NCBI GenBank assembly: GCA_047967505.1
Contig: CM106541.1
From: Dipteris shenzhenensis
Taxonomy: Eukaryota; Polypodiophyta; Polypodiopsida; Gleicheniales
DNA length: 64,000 nt
Reading direction: 5' to 3' (one strand)
The notes under the pieces are model-generated. The model was not told where the DNA came from. It saw only the letters and a program-made list of their open reading frames with translations, and made no database searches. The position numbers and the translations under genes were made by a program. This document shows positions 33,241-43,941 of the stretch, piece after piece. The first letter of the stretch is position 1; each line of letters opens with the position of its first letter.

Positions 33241-33779
33241 CTTCTTCTCATTGAAGGCTACATCATGGCTGCATATGATCTTCTTTGCTTCTGGATCTCA
33301 GAGACGATAGCCCATCTCTCCACTTTCACCATAACCCAGAAAGATGCATTTCCTAGACTTAGGATCTAGCTTCTTTTGAAGCTCTTTTGGCACATGTGCA
33401 TATGCCTCACACCCAAATATACGCAAATGAGAGTAAGAGGGCTTCTTGCCACTCTATGTCTCTTTAGGAATACCACCATCCAAACTCTTACTAGGTGATC
33501 TATTGATCACATGCACTACAGTCTTCATTGCCTTAGCCCAAAAACCACTAGAAAGACTTGCATTGGAAAGCATGCATTGCAACCTTTCTTGAATGGTACG
33601 GTTCATCTTTTTTGAAACTGGATTTTGGTCTGGAGTATAAGGGGATGTGAGCTCCCTCTTAATCCCACGTGTATCACATAAATGCTAAAAGTCATGAGAG
33701 AGATACTTTGCACCATTGTTAGAGTCCGTAGGCATTTAAGCGTTCTACTTGACTGATTCTCAACCAAGGCCAGCCATTT
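33241..33779 (-). pseudogene. Copia 2 integrase, C-terminal part, broken
   Basis: This continues the integrase after the long open frame stops at 33780. Fragments in changing frames include SPYTPDQNPVSKK (the block that should hold the third catalytic residue), ERLQCMLSNASLSS, HLRIFGCEAYAHVPKELQKK and SRKCIFLGYGESGEMGYR, in the usual order. In place of the usual Q-x-G-V-x-E reading there is N-P-V-S-K, so the catalytic Glu appears lost. Several stops are present. Confidence 0.8.
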
Positions 33780-35402
33780 CTAAAATACCTGGAACACATC
33801 ACTCTTCTGAGCTATAGCATAAGCCCACACTTTCCTAGTTGCATCATCAATGAATGTCACATAGTATTCAGCCCCGCCTAATGACTGTGTAGGCATGGGA
33901 CCACATACGTCTGAATGCACCAAATCAAGCTTTTCAAACTCTTTCTTTCTCCTTATTTTATGGGCTGATTTAGTCTGCTTCCCATAGAGACAGTGCTCAC
34001 AAAATTCAAAATCAGAGAAACTCAAATGTGGTACATAACCCAAACGGCATAAGAGTTTCATCCCATTTTGGCTCATATGGCCCAACCGGCAATGCCATAA
34101 AGAAGTGTTTGGCTGCTCGATTTTTGCAACAACATGATCAATTACCCTTGATACATGTAAGGGATACGAAGTCCCACAGTTGGCACCCCTGGCCAAAAGT
34201 ATTGAGCCCTTCTGAATTTTCCAACTCTTAGAACCAAAGATGGTCTGAAAACTAGCATTATCTAGCTGACCTGTTGAAATGAGACTCTTGGTCAGCTTAG
34301 GCACATGTCTCACATTTTTCAAAATAAATGCAGACCCATTTGCAAAAGAAAACTTTATGTCACCTACTACCACTATGTCACATGCATAGTCATTTCCAAG
34401 ATGCACACAAGCGATCTTTCCACTGTCGTAAGTGGAGAACCATTCCCTATGGGGAGTAACATGGAATGAAGCACCAGAATCCAAAATCCAATCTTGGGAA
34501 TATGCATCATCTGAAGTGGTAAGCAACTCTGTAAATAAACTAGACATGAAGAGAATGTCATTGTCACTATCATGTGTGACTGCATTGATCTCCTCGATCT
34601 GATTTGCACCACAATTTGCATTCTTTTTCTTATCCTTTTTCTCTCTTTTTAGCTTGTAGCAATCCTTTTTCATGTGGCCCTTCTTGCCACAATAGTGACA
34701 CTCAATGTTTCGTGCCCTGGACTTGCTACGGGACTTCACTCTTTCTTGAAACTTCCCCCTAGACTGTGATCTGCCCCTTTGCACATTTAAGGCTGCATCC
34801 TGCTTGTTGCCTTCCATTGACTTTCGTCTAATCTCCTTAGCCAACAAGCTACCAACCACATCATTAAAGTTCAATACTCCACTAGGTGCAGAGTTACTAA
34901 TAGCAGTACGGAAAGTATCCCATGAGGATGGTAATGAGCATAAGAGAAATATTGCCCTCATTTCCGCATCAAAATTCAACTTTTTAGCTTGAAGTTGACT
35001 AAAAGTGATATTAAATTCATTCAAGTGCAAAGCTATGGATACTCCCTCCTTCATGTGTAGCTCAAACAATCTCTTCATGAGATAGACTTTGATTGAGGTA
35101 GTCTCTTTCTCATATGTAGCACATAGCTTTTTCCATAAAGCTTCCGTAGTCTTTTCAATGACTACTGTGAAATAAACTATCTCTCCAAGATGAAGTCTAA
35201 TGGTAGAATTTTCCAATGCATCCAACTCATTCCATTCATCTGTGGACATAGTTGTAGGCTTAGCTGCAATCCCTTGCAAGGGTTTTATCTGCTTCTTTTG
35301 AATAAGCACATCCCTTATCTGTTCTTTCCACAAAGAAAAGTTTGTCCCATCAAACTTTTTAATGCTAAAAAACTCCTTTTTAGACATGGAAGAGGATGCC
35401 AT
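33780..35402 (-). CDS. Copia 2 gag-protease-integrase open frame
   Basis: This uninterrupted frame of about 540 codons starts at ATG 35402 (MASSSMSKKEFFSIKKFDGT); upstream in-frame codons (to 35426) are less likely. Gag spans about residues 1-260, with a UBN2-type core (VYLMKRLFELHMKEG, LLCSLPSSWDTF) and a zinc knuckle CHYCGKKGHMKKDC (C-x2-C-x4-H-x4-C) near residue 235. Protease has WILDSGASFHVT (D-S-G). After the RHVPKLTKSLISTGQL block comes the integrase zinc domain (WHCRLGHMSQ ... FCEHCLYGKQ), then LDLVHSDVCGP (first catalytic Asp) and YYVTFIDDATRKVWAY. A stop ends it within the integrase core. It is unusually well kept compared with the downstream pol. Confidence 0.9.
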   Translation of the reverse strand: MASSSMSKKEFFSIKKFDGTNFSLWKEQIRDVLIQKKQIKPLQGIAAKPTTMSTDEWNELDALENSTIRLHLGEIVYFTVVIEKTTEALWKKLCATYEKETTSIKVYLMKRLFELHMKEGVSIALHLNEFNITFSQLQAKKLNFDAEMRAIFLLCSLPSSWDTFRTAISNSAPSGVLNFNDVVGSLLAKEIRRKSMEGNKQDAALNVQRGRSQSRGKFQERVKSRSKSRARNIECHYCGKKGHMKKDCYKLKREKKDKKKNANCGANQIEEINAVTHDSDNDILFMSSLFTELLTTSDDAYSQDWILDSGASFHVTPHREWFSTYDSGKIACVHLGNDYACDIVVVGDIKFSFANGSAFILKNVRHVPKLTKSLISTGQLDNASFQTIFGSKSWKIQKGSILLARGANCGTSYPLHVSRVIDHVVAKIEQPNTSLWHCRLGHMSQNGMKLLCRLGYVPHLSFSDFEFCEHCLYGKQTKSAHKIRRKKEFEKLDLVHSDVCGPMPTQSLGGAEYYVTFIDDATRKVWAYAIAQKSDVFQVF

Positions 35403-36854
35403 GATGCAAATAAAGGGAAATCCCAAATGCTAGTGCATGCAAGAGAGAATCACACCAAATACTAGGTGCATCCAAATGTGTATGCCACAATAGAGTGAAA
35501 TATCACCAAAACTCAAAGCTCAAAGCATCAAAAGATACAACTAACTCATGTGCATGTACTATGCATCCATATGAGCAAATCTAGCCCAAAAAAAATGCCA
35601 ACTACAATGGCAATCCAAAATGCCGATAAGTGCCAAATGGCTCAAGCATAAACATCGTCCATGGGCATATGCATCAAAAGTATCTTATCCAAGAGAGCAT
35701 AACACTATTAATGCATCAACTACAATGTGTCAAAGCTGTCCCTCAGCATAAAATAGCATCCATGTGCAAAGCACCCATAAAAAATAGCATCCCACAAGGC
35801 AATCTGGGCCTATTAGCACATCCAATAAGGATTGCAATGTATACAAATGGCCTATAAATCATCCATTGCAACCCAATGCACACCACGAATGAGCACACAT
35901 GGCTCAAACTACAACCAGAGTGATCTGCATAAGGTATGCTCAAGAAATCATGGTCCCACGGCAATGACCGCTACTAAAAATAGAACTTGAGATGCCTCAA
36001 AACGTGGGTGCCATTGCATAATCGGACTTAGCAAGACGATCTGCAAATATCTCTTTTCTATTGGAACTCCAAAATCCCAACCGATGAGTGAGAAATGGGA
36101 GTCAACACTTATCCATTGCCATGTGGCATAAAACTAAGGTTTCAAAACCTTAGAATGAAAAATGCATAACAGAGAGACGAAATCAAATACACGGAGATCT
36201 ATAACTCTGAAAATACTCCATCGAATCATGCAAGAACTGACAGGTAGGGGTTTTTAGGCATCTGAAATGCAATGGGATAGACGGCTTTGAAAACTGTGGT
36301 CCCAATCATTGGGTCCAACACACGGACTAGAAAACGTTTTTGGAAACTGAACTGTTTGTAAACTCCACCAAAGTGCGAATGATGAGCAACATAGAAGTTT
36401 TAGGACCTCCTGAGTCCACCGGAACTGACAGATTTGCAAATGGTTGCTCGAAACTTGAGTTCCAACACCCGGGCAGAAAAACATTGAAACTGACACAGTG
36501 AGTCAGAAATTCAACGAAATGATCCCAAATTCAATAATGAAGGTGTTTCCAAGCTCTTGAAGTGAAATGGACACCAAAAGCAGGCAATGGTTGCCTCTAC
36601 AAGTCAATACGGAGTCTCTGTCATTGAACGGAACAGGGAAAAGCTTTTAAAAATAACTTTTTCTTTGAAAACACTTAACAGGCTCTCAAAACCACTTCGC
36701 AAAACCAAAGTGACTTTTCCAAAGGTTCCTTCAAGGTCTGTGCACACTCTGATGTAAGTAAAATCACCCACAAAGCTTCCCACAGAGCTTCTCCTTTCTC
36801 CCACAGAGCTACTGAGCTTCCAGGCATTCATGCACGCACAGCTAGATTACCCGG
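35403..36854 (-). other. Copia 2 5' leader
   Basis: This is about 1.45 kb between primer site and gag ATG with no convincing coding sequence. It is long for a copia leader and probably carries packaging and translation signals, which cannot be identified by eye. Confidence 0.6.
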
Positions 36855-36866
36855 GCTCTGATACTA
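36855..36866 (-). promoter_or_regulatory. Copia 2 primer-binding site (tRNA-iMet variant)
   Basis: TAGTATCAGAGC on minus differs by one base from the usual TGGTATCAGAGC and stands two bases from the LTR. Confidence 0.8.
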
Positions 36867-36868
36867 GT

Positions 36869-37037
36869 TGAGAGTGTTCTCAATAGAAGCAGAACAGAAG
36901 AGGGAGAGAGAGAAATAGAGAGCCACACAAGTTTTTGGTGGGTTCAGAACACCCTAATTTTCTTTTTTCATTCATTTATATATGTATTTGAGTATTGTAC
37001 ATAACCAGAGTAAAGGCATAGTGACCTTTAACCCCCA
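36869..37037 (-). repeat. Copia 2 5' LTR
   Basis: TGAGAGTGTTCTCAATAG...TTTAACCCCCA on plus, partner of 31167-31333. Confidence 0.88.
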
Positions 37038-38387
37038 TAGAATCAACCATTCCAGAGTCCTGATGGGAAGGACTTCACGCTTGGAGAGACAGCAGATGGT
37101 TGGCACAGTTTTCCCGTACTGGTGTTCCCTTGAGGATGTTGATGTAGCATGGCAGCACGCACCCTAGCTTCTTCCATGTAGGACCTAGAGGCAACCACTC
37201 ACTGAGAGCGACCCCGAGATGGATGGGAGTCTTGATGGGATACACCGGTAGATGATTAGAGTGGTGGGACGTTTAGGGAAGGAGTGGCACATTGATCATC
37301 CCAGTATCTCAGAGCAGGATGCGTCTAGATGCTGCCTTTGGCTATGGTAGGGTAGACCCTTAAGGGAGGTCCAGTGGGATCCGAGAGAGTGGTTATGGCC
37401 CTGCAGGGTGGGCCTAGCTGAGTAGGTGGATGAGGTGCCCTTCTTCTCCTACACCATAGGGATTGGTAGGAGGCTTCAGATGGACTCGTTGAGGTGGACC
37501 CCTTTGAGAGACAGACATTGGGTGACCCAGAGAGTGCCCCGAGATGTGCGCTCCAGGTTTTGGATGTAGTTGTGGTCGAAGATCTCTTACTTCTTCTAGC
37601 TAGCTGCCCACAGAGGCTTGTCCATCAGACCATTGTTGGAGTAGATGCGAGTGGAGGGACATTGCGACTGCTGCTCCGATGGTGTCCTGGAGACTATCCC
37701 ACATTGCCTGTGGAGTTGTTGTAGGATCTGGATGGGAGCCCTCAGGATCATGACACTTATGCAGAGCCTTGATAGAGATTACACCTGGGGGATTGTGGAT
37801 TGGTTAATAGAGGGAGGGCACACATTTCAGATTGATGAGATCTCCCCAGCCTGCCAGATATAGGGTCAGAGCATTCAGAGAATTGCACTCCACGAGGCAG
37901 TCCCCCCTGATAGTCTAGCTCTTCCTTCTCCTATGGAGGACATTGTTTGGGAGGTGGTAGCTAGCATCACAGCTTGGAACATTTGGGTGGCTCATTGTAG
38001 TCTTGTGATGGTGGGTGAGCACCCGGTTCCACCCGCAGCTACCCTAGTTGTCATATAGTAGGATATCATTTACACTCTATGGTCCACCTAGGAGCGTGGG
38101 ACTTCAGGCGACTATTGAGAGGCATGCTCATTTTTGCAAGGCTTGTCCTACAGGTGTTTTCTACATCTTCACTCCACGAGGGATTCCATGGCTGTATAGC
38201 CCCCCCACTTGGGTGTTAGCCCCAGTTCCAGAGATCCCCTAGGTAGTGAGCTGGGTTTGTCTAGAATAGGCCAGTTTCTTTCTTTCAGCCTTTTTCGGTT
38301 TTTCCCATACTCAGCACCTTCGGGGCTGCTATCTTGTATGAAATCTTTCAAGCATTAATAGAAGGTTCCTCTCTTTGAAAAAAAAAA
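37038..38387 (+). pseudogene. LINE 2 3' segment with zf-RVT zinc-binding domain and poly(A)
   Basis: The plus-strand reading continues the LINE RT protein. At about 37640-37735 it holds the zf-RVT-type pattern C-D-C-C ... LETIPHCLWSCCRIW (C-x2-C, E-T, H-x-LW-x-C), the domain that closes many plant LINE RT proteins. Upstream is a broken RDRHWVTQRVPR stretch and downstream an AWNIWVAHCS stretch, both in expected places. Stops are frequent. The segment ends in a run of 14-17 A at about 38377-38390 that merges with the target duplication. Confidence 0.75.
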
Positions 38388-38403
38388 AAAACACCTCAAT
38401 GAC
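38388..38403 (+). repeat. LINE 2 target-site duplication, right copy
   Basis: AAAACACCTCAATGAC directly after the poly(A) run, identical to 23611-23626. Confidence 0.93.
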
Positions 38404-41400
38404 TATCTTCACACTCGTCATCCACAAATAGGCTATGGACACCTGAATATTCTGGGCTCCATACCACTTGTCTTTCACCATGGCTCTAGCCATTCCTTTA
38501 GCATATGAAGGCAAAACACTACAAGCAACAAAATTCAAAGAAGTATAAGTTCAAATAGGAAAGCAAGGAATACAGTGACCAATCTGTTATCCCTACAAGG
38601 TCTCTTGCCAAATGATGCCTAGTAACACATATGTAGCCACAATTAGAAAGGCAAGACACTAACCTGGCATGACCTCATGAGAGGGCTATGCTACAACCCA
38701 TCTCTAGGACTAGTCCTCTTGGCACACACAGCAAACTCAGAAGCATAGAAACAATCCATATGAATGCTCTACCCTAACACCCTGAGTTGGTGCACTTGAA
38801 GAAACTACATGAGTTTGTTGAGCTCTAGCATGTCGTGCATCCATGTCATCACTCACCCACACCTGATGCATGCTAAAGGAAGGACAACTCTCTGCCATGA
38901 ACATAGGTTGCATGGCTCCATTGCAACATGAAATAGTAACATAGAAATACAAAGCTACACAATAGTAACAATGATAACTATTCCAACAGAAAATGTTTTC
39001 AATAATAGAGATGAAATAGATGTACATACCAGCATAACCTCCCCATAATGTTTAATGAATTCATACTCGTTCTCATCCAGAACCACCACTCTTCTTACTA
39101 CTTGAAGTTCCTAGACTCTTATAATCTCTCCATCTATGTTGAGTAGGGGCTTGGAAATGTATTGTGGCAGTTTAAACGATCATATAAATCAAGGTAAGAA
39201 GGCATACACTTGTCAACTAACATTTTAATGTCTTATGGCAAGCCATCCACTATCTTCCAAACTGGAAGCGGCTATGGCTAAACTATACTTGACATGATGC
39301 TCAGAAAGCATAGGTAATGTAGAATCAATACCCAACTCCTCTCCAATGGGAAAGTCCAAGAAAATTTAATCTGCGGCCCACTTAATATTCTTTCCCTTTT
39401 TCTTATGTTTCTTAGAAGGGTCACATGCTCGCAAGAAAAAGTCATGTATCCTAACATACATATCATTCTTTTTCTCAAGTGCAATGTCTTGACCCATCAT
39501 GATGTAGTCTCCCATGGACAATCCATATAGATGGATCCTCTATTTAGGGTTATATATAAGGTTGTATATATATGTGTGTGAGGGTCACAAATTGAAAATA
39601 AATGGAGTGAAAATTTTCACCATCCTTTTAGCTACTTCTAAATATGATTCATGAAATGAATGGAATATTCATAGGAATCCATTGGCAAATATATGCAAAA
39701 ATTTTAGTCTACCAAAGTCCCTATCTATATCTTGTCCAATTAAAATCTATTCACATTTAGTCAAAATATCATCAGTGTCATTGAGAACTTCAGCTAAAGA
39801 AACCCTTGGTGGCAGAGATGATGTTTGCTCTACATCCACCACTACCAACATAAAAAAGAAAGAAATGTTAAGCTCCATATGATTATACTCTTTTAACATT
39901 CTATACTTCATGTAGCTTTCTTAAATCATAGAACAAACACCAACCTTCTTTATAATCATTCTTCTTCTTGTTTCACAATTATAACCTTCCTGGAGTGTCT
40001 TGACCCTTGGGTGGTTCATCACTCTTTTTGGTGGAAGAATATTTGCATATAGACATCAAGCTCACGTGTAAGTACATTACTACCAAGAACAGTTGGCAAG
40101 CTCTCACTATGAGCAGCCATGCATGGACATAGGATATCTCAATGTAGTAGGTGTGACAATCTCTACTCAACCCTTGCCAAGTCATGGGAGCTCACCTATC
40201 TTGCTTTCATTTTTAAATAGGTGAGGTATATAAATCATCTTCAATGAAATAAATTATTAATTTTTATGCACATTAGTGATGTATTAGTATAACATAAAGG
40301 GACATTACTAAAAATAATCAAAGAAGTGTTTACCTGAAAACACACCGGTGGCTTGCCTGATATGTCTTCTTAGCACCCACATTTTCCCCCTTCCCAATAC
40401 CTTTCAATTCACTTGATGGTCTTATCTTTAGAAATGTGAATATAAACTTTCTTCCATCCAATTTGATGTCATCATAATATTAACTTAGAGTATAGTTTGG
40501 AGAGAGTGCAGACAACTACCCAATGTTTGCCACAGTCTTGGGCCCCTCAACTAAAACAATAGCATGGTCTTCTATCTTCTCTAAGACTATCTCCTGAGAC
40601 AAATTTCTTTATTTTGAAAAAAAAAAATACATGATGAAATTAACACAATCAACATTTTGAATGGAAGGACAATCATACCGAATATAGAATAAGTCTGGAG
40701 CTCACCATTTGTATGGAATATTTGCAGGAGGCATGTGACACATATTTTACATGGTCGTGCTAGCCTCCAGTAAAGATAGATATTGACTTTTATGCTTCTC
40801 AGCATCCCACTTCTTTGAACTACAAAAAAATGTATCCTCTATTTCCTCTTCCTCCCTTGAACTTTACAAATCTTTTGCTAAACCATAGCCTTTTAAAAGG
40901 GAAAAAAAAAGGGTGGAGTAGCCACCTAGGAGGCCATGATATCGTAGCCTCCTTGAAGGATATTCCACCCATTTTCTTTTCCGTACAAAAGGAAATGGTT
41001 TGACAAATCCTAGATCATTTATGCCTACTAAAGGGCCAAACAGAAGGAGGAAAGGAGCCCTAGGAGGCCAACATGTTGCAGCCTCCTAGAAGGCTCCTTC
41101 CCCCATTCCCCCTCCCCCCCCCTTCACAGGGCATGCACAAGATCCAAGATGGCCTTTCACCATGCCTTTAAACATCTAATTACTCATACCTTTTTTAAAA
41201 ACTATAAGCACAATAATAATAGGCTGACCAGCCTTTATAAGGTTATCAATGTGGTTGTGGTGAAAACTTTTCAATATTCCACCCCGTTTCTCTTTCTTCC
41301 TTTGACCTTTGCAAATCTTTCTTCTTTCTCCTTTTTTTTGTCTTTTAAAAGGCATTGTTTGGGACATCTTGGTGTTTATACATGCCATATGAAGGGCAAA

Positions 41401-41860
41401 ACAATTGAGGAAAGGATCCTCCCATGAGGCCATGATATTACAGCCTCTTGGGAGGCTCCTTTCTCCATCTGATTGGCCCTTGATAGGGTGCATGATATAG
41501 CTAAAAACAAGACTCATTGCATCCTAATTCTTCGGCTTACAAAAAGAAAAGTTTTTTCCATTTCCAAAACATTTCCCTTTTAAAAGGTATTGTTTGGGAT
41601 GTTATACATGCCCTATTAAGGGCAAAAAACAGGGAAAAGGGGCCTCTCAAGAGAGTGATACTATGGCCTCTAGAGAGGCTCCTTTCCCCCCTTTTTTACC
41701 CCTTCATAGTGCATGTGCAATAGCCAAGATATCCCAAACCAAGCTCCTACTTGTAGCACCTTCCAACCTGTTTGCAATGCTAGCAAAGTGACCATAGGAC
41801 AACGCTTGATAGGCCTCCCATAGAACTACATCGGTATCATATGGTGGCACATAGTGGCAA
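38395..41860 (-). pseudogene. 'Gene X': decayed multi-exon gene, family not recognised
   Basis: Minus-strand exon-like segments have good splice signals. E1 40819-40706: acceptor TTTTTTTGTAG, donor GTGAGC, encodes KKWDAEKHKSQYLSLLEAST and MPPANIPYKW with one stop. E2 40593-40334: acceptor TTTGTCTCAG, donor CAG|GTAAAC, includes EIVLEKIEDHAIVLVEGPKT and LDGRKFIFTFLKIRPSSELK with two stops. E3 about 40140-40019. E4 39515-39238: one stop, includes DMYVRIHDFFLRACDPSKKH and FLDFPIGEELGIDSTLPMLS. E5 38518-38395: acceptor GCTTGTAG, donor GAG|GTGTTT, includes YAKGMARAMVKDKWYGAQNI. A further exon-like frame (minus 41860-41703, YDTDVVLWEAYQALSYGHFA) is cut by copia A and seems to continue at 63811-63870. 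LINE 2 sits at the E5 donor. It could be a host gene or an old DNA-transposon gene; in-frame stops show it is dead. Confidence 0.45.
40815..41725. repeat. Family of hairpin-bearing repeats in a gene X intron
   Basis: Four GC-clamped inverted repeats recur: 40924-40958, 41054-41097, 41414-41459 and 41640-41682. Each has a GGAG(C/G)C-rich arm, a short ATG-ATAT-type loop and a GCCTCC...GGCTCC arm, and is followed by a C-run. At least three units also share an upstream palindrome CTTTTAAAAGG and a stretch with ATACATGCC and AAGGGC. Arms have diverged with partial compensation, so pairing is kept while bases differ. No known family is recognised. Confidence 0.65.
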
Positions 41861-41972
41861 TGATAGTGGAAGTGAGAGAGGGAGAGAGGGAGGAGTGCAC
41901 ATGAACATGAAGATATACATGTGAACCCCCTATTGCCCTAGAAGTATCGTGCAATTTACACCATCCTCAACA
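41861..41972 (-). repeat. Copia A 3' LTR, shortened
   Basis: This 112-bp LTR runs TGATAGTGGAAGTGAG...CCATCCTCAACA. Compared with the 162-bp partner it lacks about 50 bp of middle sequence. Both share GGAGTGCACA, GAACATGAA and TATTGCCCTAGAAGTAT. Confidence 0.85.
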
Positions 41973-42672
41973 CCCTCCCTTAAATTGCACTAGGTAAGTA
42001 GAGGGTGCATGTACAAGACCATTTTGTGAATTTCGTTTGGTGCATATGACAGCATCCAAAACTAAGAAGAAAATTGAAACGAATCAGAGTAGTATGTGCG
42101 TATGTGAGCACAATGACTACGTAGCAAAAGCATGTACAATGAGTACAACTTATGATCTTGTACGTCACATGGATTTCCAACTCTTAAGTTGTGGGTCATC
42201 CTTCTCCTTTGGGAACAAAGCCAAAAAAATAAGTTGAAGGGAAGATGAAGGAAGTATGCAGAAAGTAAAGTCCACCTGGAATAGTTGATCAAAAGATGAT
42301 TGCGAACTATGTATATGGCTGCATGTTGAACATGTGAAAGTTGAGCATGTCATGAATCGCCGTGGACTCTACAACTGCTGTGAAGAAGAGGCATTTGGAT
42401 ATGAGGCTAGTCAATGTAGCGATGGAGAAATAATCCTGTAGGTTGACATACAAGTATGTCACCAACCCAAAAGAACTAATAGCAATGGCGGAGGTATGCT
42501 GCAGTAGAATAATCTCTGTCATATGTCACAGGGTCATAGAAGACTACATAGTTGGTGTGGACAAAGTGATCCAGGGGCTGAAAATATGGGTCCGAAGGTG
42601 TTGGTATGATACGTTGCTCTGCTGATGAAGAGGCCTGTAAAATTGACAAGGCACGGCAACCTGTCAAACATG

Positions 42673-42795
42673 TATGCTCAACTATCATGAGCTGAAGATC
42701 ATCTACTATGTGCATGGCTAAACATCCATCTACTATGCTCAATTGTCATGAAGGTCGTCTACTATGTGCATGGCTAAACATCCATCGACATGGGA
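42673..42795. repeat. ~60-bp imperfect tandem duplication
   Basis: Units start at 42673 and 42735 (ATGCTCAA...). Both contain CTACTATGTGCATGGCTAAA and CATCCATC. Confidence 0.85.
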
Positions 42796-43067
42796 TGTAG
42801 CATCTGTCATAAGCTCGTCAAGAAGGAGCTAATAGTATAAAGGCCTAGAAGCTTGAAATATCACTAAAAACGCATTAAATGCCCCTGAGGCATATGCGCT
42901 ACTGAATGTTGATGTCAAGACTAATCTAAAGTCATGGATCCAAGCACTTACTTGCATCAAGTAAGGGTTGTGTACTATAGCCATAAGTGCATGATGAAAC
43001 ATAGAGTCTCCATAGGTTGCACTATGGCTTAACTTGATGATGTCTATTGCACTAGGCTAGGACCACA

Positions 43068-43217
43068 CTAGTGCATAAATTTCCTCATGCTAAGGAATGA
43101 TCTACTGTTTGAAGGTGGTGATCACTAGATCCAAGGGTGGTGCTAGTGCATAAATTTCCTCATGCTAAGGAATGATCTACTGTTTGAAGGTGGTGATCAC
43201 TAGATCCAAGGGTGGTG
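43068..43217. repeat. Perfect 75-bp tandem duplication
   Basis: CTAGTGCATAAATTTCC begins at 43068 and again at 43143, and both 75-bp units appear identical. Such identity suggests a recent slip or an unequal exchange. Confidence 0.95.
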
Positions 43218-43941
43218 CAATGTGGCATGACTGCACCGATGCTAGAATGTGGTGAAGATTGATCTATTGGTCTGTATAACTCGTGGAATCTATATCTAAG
43301 AATGTGATGAGCTTCGTATTAGAGGTGAAAGCAACAGGGATCGATGCTAAAATGAAATTGCCTAAAGAGCTAAATGCACAATGGCATATATCTCCGCATG
43401 CGACTGGAGATGTGAGTTCCTCGTATTGAGGGCTTACATGATGTAAGACTCCATGATCAATGGTGAACTTCTGCTCTATATATATATCTGATGTGATAGT
43501 AGATGGAGTTGAATCCATGCATGAAAGTGATTTCTATACATCACGAGAATCAGTCTGGGCTGATGTAGATGGCACTGCCTCATACTGAGGACTTATGACC
43601 AAATGTGCCTCATGCTAAGGGCTTACTAAGGAATGTGCATGATCAAAAACTACAGGCTGATTCATGCTAGCATCCGAAGCATCTGCATCTGATCTCTCAA
43701 GCCAATGAGGCTTGAGCCTACATCATAAACCGCCTGTGCCAATGAATGGTCAAAGAAGGTTCTCTTTCCACTCGTGGATCTCATCCAGAGACATGACTGG
43801 TGTATCATTAGTTGTGTGATGTGAATAACTCCATCCTGGAGGTGGTCTGGTGCTCTATCCACCAACAGGCTTACCCATGTACCATAGAGAGTGTCTGCCC
43901 ATGAGAACACTATGTGTGAGCTGTCATCACTAGTGTGTGTC

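Larger units (their letters stand above)
31167..37037 (-). mobile_element. Copia 2: Ty1/copia retrotransposon with short LTRs
   Basis: This 5.87-kb element sits inside LINE 2. LTRs of about 167-169 bp lie at 31167-31333 and 36869-37037. The primer-site variant TAGTATCAGAGC (minus, 36855-36866) stands two bases from the LTR, and a purine tract (minus AAGAGAAAGGA) adjoins the other LTR at about 31336-31346. Domain order is gag, protease, integrase, RT, RNase H. Gag through integrase start is a single open frame, while the rest has stops and shifts. The target duplication is unclear (GAATA before, GAAT two bases after). LINE sequence resumes on both sides. Confidence 0.9.
23627..38387 (+). mobile_element. 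LINE 2, internally deleted, with two copia insertions
   Basis: Its own segments are 23627-24293, 29828-31166 and 37038-38387, about 3.36 kb in all. Order: pyrimidine-rich 5' tract, ORF1-like nucleocapsid region (29935-30349), C-terminal part of the RT protein (30350-31166), zf-RVT zinc-binding tail (37038-38000) and poly(A) at about 38377-38390. A 16-bp target duplication flanks the whole. The endonuclease and RT catalytic core, expected between ORF1 and the RT C-terminus, are missing. Copia 1 and copia 2 are later insertions, each removable to restore LINE continuity. Confidence 0.88.
41973..43941 (-). other. Copia A left internal region, non-coding
   Basis: No copia RNase H or other pol motif lies next to the purine tract, where it would be expected. 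The longest frames (for example 43662-43964, 100 codons) match nothing I recognise. It contains two tandem duplications (42673-42795 and 43068-43217) and scattered CCTCATGCTAAGG / CCTCATACTGAGG motifs near 43080, 43150, 43580 and 43610. Confidence 0.55.
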
